From positions 52,755-116,754 of the forward strand of contig NZ_WGNY01000036.1 of the NCBI RefSeq assembly GCF_016124325.1: DNA of 64,000 bases. Reading direction: 5' to 3'. The position numbers and the translations under genes are program-made. Source of the DNA: Phenylobacterium sp. (GTDB lineage: Bacteria; Pseudomonadota; Alphaproteobacteria; Caulobacterales; Caulobacteraceae). Each line of letters starts with the position of its first letter. Position 1 is the stretch's first letter. Shown one piece after another: positions 60,704 through 64,000 of the stretch. The notes under the pieces were generated by a model. That model did not search any database. It saw only the letters and a list, made by a program, of their open reading frames with translations, and was not told where the DNA came from.

Positions 60704-62599
60704 CTAGGCCGCCAGCTGGCTCCTGGCCTCGGTCAGGGCCGCGTGGAGCTGGTCGATCATGATCGGCTTGCGCACCACGCCGTCCATCCCGGCGTCGAAA
60801 TAGGTGTCCACCTGCTCTGGCAGGGCGTTCGCCGTCAGCGCCACGATGCGCGTGGGCGCCAGGCCGCGCTCGGCTTCCAGCTGGCGGATCTCACGGGTGG
60901 CCGTGACCCCGTCGGCGACCGGCATCTGGATGTCCATCAGCACGAGGTCCCACTGCCCGCCGCTCCAGGCCTCCACCGCGGCGCGGCCGTCGGCCACCAC
61001 CGTCGGCTCGACCCCTAGGGCGGCCAACACCGTGCACACCACGCGCTGATTGGTCTCGTTGTCCTCGGCGATCAGCACCCGCATGCCGTCCAGCGTCGTC
61101 GCGCCGCCGCCCGCCGCGGCCGCTTCGGCCCGCTCGAGCGGCAGGCGGATGACGAAGGTGCTGCCGTGCCCCGGCCGGCTGTCGACCGACAGCTCGCCGT
61201 CCATCAGCTCCACCAGGCTGCGGCAGATGGCCAGACCGATGCCCGCGCCGCCGAACCGCCGCGTCGTCCCGCCGTCGGCCTGGGTGAACTTGTCGAACAG
61301 GTGCGGCAGCGCATCTGCCGCGATCCCGACGCCGGTGTCGGCGACCGAGATCGTCAGCATGCCCGCATCGGCCGTGGCGCTCACCTTCACCCCGCCGACC
61401 GAGGTGAATTTCAGCCCGTTCGAGATCAGGTTGTAGAGCACCTGGCGCAGCCGCTTGGCGTCGCACCGCCAGTGGCCCCGCGCCGCGGCGTCCAGCTCGA
61501 CGTCCAGCCTCAGGCCCTTGGACTCCGCCAGGGTGATCGCTGTCTCGCAGGCCTCCTCGACCACGTCCTCCAGCGCCGCTGGGGTGATGTCGAGGCGCAT
61601 GGTCCCGGCCTCGATCTCGGCCAGCTCCAACACGTCGTTCAGGACCGTCAGCAGGGCCGAGCCCGACTTGTGGATCACACCCAGGCCTTCGCGCTGGCCG
61701 GGGGTCAGCTTCTCGCGAAGCAGCACCTGGCTCATGCCCAGCACGCCGTTCAGCGGGGTGCGCAGTTCGTGGCTCATGTTCGACAGGAACTGCGACTTCA
61801 GCACGTTCGCCCGCTCGGCCGCATCGCGCGCCGCCGTCGCCTCGATCAGCGCGCCGCGAAGGCTCTCGTCGTAGTCTCCAAGCGCGCTCTGCAGCTTGTT
61901 GAACCGCTCGGTCAACCGGCCGACCTCGTCGTCGCGCGCCACCGGCAGGCGGGTGCGGAAATCGCGCGAGGCGGTCACCGCCGCCATGGTCTCGTCCAGC
62001 GCCCGCAGCGGAGCCAGCGCCTGGCGCGCGAGGCGACGGGCGATCAGGCCCGAGGCGATCGTCGCCGCCAGCGACAGCGCCAGCGCGATCGCGATGTTGA
62101 TCACCCGGCCCGTGATCAGGCCGCGGTCGTCCACCAGCAGCACGACCTCGCCCACGCGGCGGCCATCGGCGACATAGGGCGCGCGGACCTCGAGCCCCTT
62201 CTCTCCGAAGCGGGTCACCGGCGCGTCCAGCGCTTCCCACCTCGCTTGCGGGGCGATGACGCCGTCGCGGCTGTACGTCACGCTGCGGCCCGCCTCGTCG
62301 ACATAGGCGGCGGCCAGGGCGTGCTTGTTGCTGCGCAGGAGCGCGCCGGCGGCGGTGGTGACGCCAGGATCGCCGGCCGTGACCTGGCGATGGGCGGCCG
62401 CGCCGATGGCGTTGGCGAGCTGGACGGACTCGTGCGCGAGGTCGGCCCGGTCCGAGCTGTAGTTGCGCCACTGGTAGAGTGCGAAGGCCGCGATCAGCGC
62501 GGTGATCGTCGACAACAAGGCGACGGTCACGATGCGGCCTTCGAGGCCGATCTCCGGCCGCCAGAACCGGCGCTTGCCGGTATCGCCGCGATGATCCAT
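60704..62599 (-). CDS. Hybrid sensor histidine kinase with periplasmic sensor and HAMP domain
   Basis: A 631-residue hybrid kinase. Two membrane helices (about 23-43 and 167-190) flank a periplasmic domain of about 120 residues resembling a PAS/CHASE8-like fold. HAMP (about 190-245) is followed by HisKA (MSHELRTPLNG), HATPase (NLISNGLKF, DTGVGI, GGAGIGLAI) and a receiver with AEDNE and the acceptor Asp in LMDIQMP. No HPt domain or regulator is adjacent, so the output partner is elsewhere. The signal is unknown. It is divergent from the methyltransferase gene. Confidence 0.92.
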   Translation of the reverse strand: MDHRGDTGKRRFWRPEIGLEGRIVTVALLSTITALIAAFALYQWRNYSSDRADLAHESVQLANAIGAAAHRQVTAGDPGVTTAAGALLRSNKHALAAAYVDEAGRSVTYSRDGVIAPQARWEALDAPVTRFGEKGLEVRAPYVADGRRVGEVVLLVDDRGLITGRVINIAIALALSLAATIASGLIARRLARQALAPLRALDETMAAVTASRDFRTRLPVARDDEVGRLTERFNKLQSALGDYDESLRGALIEATAARDAAERANVLKSQFLSNMSHELRTPLNGVLGMSQVLLREKLTPGQREGLGVIHKSGSALLTVLNDVLELAEIEAGTMRLDITPAALEDVVEEACETAITLAESKGLRLDVELDAAARGHWRCDAKRLRQVLYNLISNGLKFTSVGGVKVSATADAGMLTISVADTGVGIAADALPHLFDKFTQADGGTTRRFGGAGIGLAICRSLVELMDGELSVDSRPGHGSTFVIRLPLERAEAAAAGGGATTLDGMRVLIAEDNETNQRVVCTVLAALGVEPTVVADGRAAVEAWSGGQWDLVLMDIQMPVADGVTATREIRQLEAERGLAPTRIVALTANALPEQVDTYFDAGMDGVVRKPIMIDQLHAALTEARSQLAA

Positions 62600-62717
62600 A
62601 CCGCCGGCCTCCCGGTCAGCTCTTCCTGCGATGGAACCTGTCCGGCAAAGCTTAATCGGGCGCAAACTGCTTGTTCTGGCGACGGATTTCAGGCGCCCCT
62701 GCGGCGACCTGCCACAC

Positions 62718-63380
62718 ATGATCGAGCCCACGCCGGAGGCCCGCCGCGCCTTCATCCTGGAGCACACCCGCCTCCAGCGCCCGCCGCATACGCCCGAGCT
62801 CGAGCTGCATCTCGCCGACGAGATCACCCCGATCTGGCGGATGACCGAGGAGGCGCTGGCCGAGATCGGCCTGCCGCCGCCATTCTGGGCCTTCGCCTGG
62901 GCCGGCGGCCAGGCGTTGGCCCGCTACGTCCTCGACCACCCGCGCGTCGTGGCCGGCAAGGCCGTCGTCGACTTCGCCTCGGGCTCGGGGATCGTGGCCA
63001 TCGCCGCCGCCAGGGCCGGCGCCGCCCGGGTGCTGGCCGCCGACATCGACATCTTCTGCGGCGCGGCCCTGGCGCTCAACGCCGAGGCCAACGGCGTGGC
63101 CGTCGACTTCACCGGCGACGACCTGCTGGACGCTCCGCCGCCCGCGTGGGCGGGGGTCATCCTGGCCGGCGACATCTGCTACGAGAAGCCGCTGGCCGAC
63201 CGCGTCATGGCTTGGCTGGCCGCGGCGCGGGCCGACGGCGCCACGGTGCTGATCGGCGATCCCGGCCGCAGCTACTTCCCCCGCGAGGGCCTGGAGAAGC
63301 TGGCCGAATACCAGGTGCCCACCACCACCGAGCTGGAGGACATGGCTGTGAAGCGAACCGCGGTCTGGACTCTGCCCTGA
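62718..63380 (+). CDS. METTL20-like class I methyltransferase (ETF-beta lysine methyltransferase-type)
   Basis: A 220-residue SAM-dependent methyltransferase. Motif I is VVDFASGSGIVAIAAARAGA, followed by VLAADID and LAGDICYEKPLA. The pre-motif PPPFWAFAWAGGQALARYVL is characteristic of the bacterial METTL20 group, which trimethylates lysines of the electron-transfer flavoprotein beta subunit. ETF would accept electrons from the acyl-CoA dehydrogenase encoded in the window. The assignment is from family pattern only; other protein or nicotinamide methyltransferases share the fold. The ATG at 62718 is preferred over an upstream in-frame ATG on family length. Confidence 0.82.
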   Translation: MIEPTPEARRAFILEHTRLQRPPHTPELELHLADEITPIWRMTEEALAEIGLPPPFWAFAWAGGQALARYVLDHPRVVAGKAVVDFASGSGIVAIAAARAGAARVLAADIDIFCGAALALNAEANGVAVDFTGDDLLDAPPPAWAGVILAGDICYEKPLADRVMAWLAAARADGATVLIGDPGRSYFPREGLEKLAEYQVPTTTELEDMAVKRTAVWTLP

Positions 63381-63419
63381 TCCGTCACTAGAACAAAATA
63401 GCAACATATGGAGGCGAAC

Positions 63420-63761
63420 ATGCGCGAGGACGGCAAGGTCGACTATGTGGAGATGCCGGGCGGCGACCTGGCCCAGGTCAAGGCGTTCTACGGCGCGGCG
63501 TTCGGCTGGGCGTTCACCGACTACGGCCCCACCTACGCCGCCTTCAACGAAGGCCTCGACGGCGGCTTCCACACCGAGGACGCCGACGCGGTGACCAAGC
63601 CGCTGGTGATCCTCTACGCCCACGACCTCGAGGCCATGGAGGCCAAGGTCCGCGCCGCCGGCGGCGTGATCCTGCGCCCGATCTTCAGCTTCCCCGGCGG
63701 CCGCCGCTTCCACTTCGCCGACCCCGCCGGCAACGAACTGGCGGTGTGGAGCGAGGGGTAG
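63420..63761 (+). CDS. VOC (glyoxalase/bleomycin resistance) superfamily protein
   Basis: A 113-residue single-domain VOC protein with the beta-alpha-beta-beta-beta repeat pattern: VDYVEMPGGDLAQVKAFYGA, FGWAFTDYGPTYAAF and the closing GRRFHFADPAGNELAVWSE, whose Asp-Pro-x-Gly-Asn is typical. It could be a small lyase, isomerase or binding protein; no substrate can be inferred. The ATG at 63420 has GGAGG five bases upstream, better than the ATG at 63408, which precedes the same site. Confidence 0.9.
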   Translation: MREDGKVDYVEMPGGDLAQVKAFYGAAFGWAFTDYGPTYAAFNEGLDGGFHTEDADAVTKPLVILYAHDLEAMEAKVRAAGGVILRPIFSFPGGRRFHFADPAGNELAVWSEG

Positions 63762-64000
63762 GCGGGGCTGCGGGAGCGGGCGGGCTGAGGGTCTTCGATG
63801 GGCGGAAAGCGGAATTACGCCTCTCCCCCCGCGAAGCGAGAGGGGAGAGGGTTGGGAGAGGGGCGGCGCAGGCCGCGCCGCTCGGGTCCAGCCAGGGCCC
63901 GCACGCCCGCCCAAAACCGTCATCCCGGACGTAGGGCGCGTTGCGCCCGAAGATCCGGGATCCAGCAGCCTCGCGCTCGACGCGGAGCAGCTTCACGGTC
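63762..64000. other. Terminal intergenic segment with repeats
   Basis: No gene is seen to the window end. A CTCTCCCC/GGGGAGAG hairpin lies at about 63821-63849, and a GTCATCCCGG-type nested palindrome at 63919-63959 matches that at 48131-48171. Confidence 0.65.
63919..63959. repeat. GTCATCCCGG-type palindromic repeat, second copy
   Basis: CCCGGA and TCCGGG enclose GGGCGC-gtt-GCGCCC. The stems are identical to the copy at 48131-48171 and only loops or linkers differ. Confidence 0.75.

Overview
The window is GC-rich chromosomal DNA from an alphaproteobacterium, most likely family Caulobacteraceae (Phenylobacterium or Caulobacter relative). The reasons are protein character, a GGDEF-EAL protein that looks like Caulobacter PdeA, an alphaproteobacterial direct-repeat SOS box, and gene order around the cytochrome oxidase cluster that resembles Caulobacter as I remember it. 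I found no rRNA, tRNA, CRISPR array, prophage or transposase. Coding density is very high, and many convergent gene ends touch or overlap.

Layout. 1-2061: C-terminal part of a molybdenum hydroxylase large subunit and a MoaD/ThiS-like sulfur carrier. 2138-9663: ZntB-type transporter, LysR regulator divergent from a glutathione transferase, a flavin-binding PPOX-like protein, 3-hydroxybutyrate dehydrogenase, YaaA, an FAD-linked dehydrogenase and a SnoaL-like protein. 9660-14404: Sua5, a cytochrome b561-YceI fusion, a second YceI protein and an acyl-CoA dehydrogenase. 14478-20263: hybrid histidine kinase, amidohydrolase, 3-methyladenine glycosylase, subtilisin-like protease, peroxiredoxin and YqgE. 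20276-38332: PdeA-like phosphodiesterase and a GNAT enzyme, an inserted opposite-strand operon (acyltransferase, membrane protein, winged-helix regulator), then a long minus-strand aa3 oxidase region (M16 peptidase, thrC, SURF1, DUF983, ctaE, ctaG, coxF, ctaB, ctaD, ctaC) split by a plus-strand chemoreceptor and porin. 38333-45132: DUF1993 protein, TldD, a GFA-family protein and two tandem TonB-dependent receptors. 45133-53280: repeats, POT peptide transporter, DUF427, CYTH and GFA proteins, GshA, RsmE, PPK2 and aldo/keto reductase. 53281-64000: an AlkX/YcaQ-type DNA glycosylase with a predicted SOS box, a DUF559 nuclease gene between two identical 98-bp repeats, an ABC exporter with a candidate leader peptide, UbiA, a TetR-desaturase pair, a second hybrid kinase, a METTL20-like methyltransferase and a VOC protein.

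Functional themes are aerobic respiration (oxidase subunits and assembly factors, UbiA, b561, electron-transfer-flavoprotein methylation), envelope transport, DNA repair and c-di-GMP signalling. The most unusual non-coding content is interspersed palindromic repeats. One family supplies the TAG stop codon of the adjacent minus-strand gene in all four copies. Another shows compensatory base changes between copies. A third tightly brackets the DUF559 nuclease gene.
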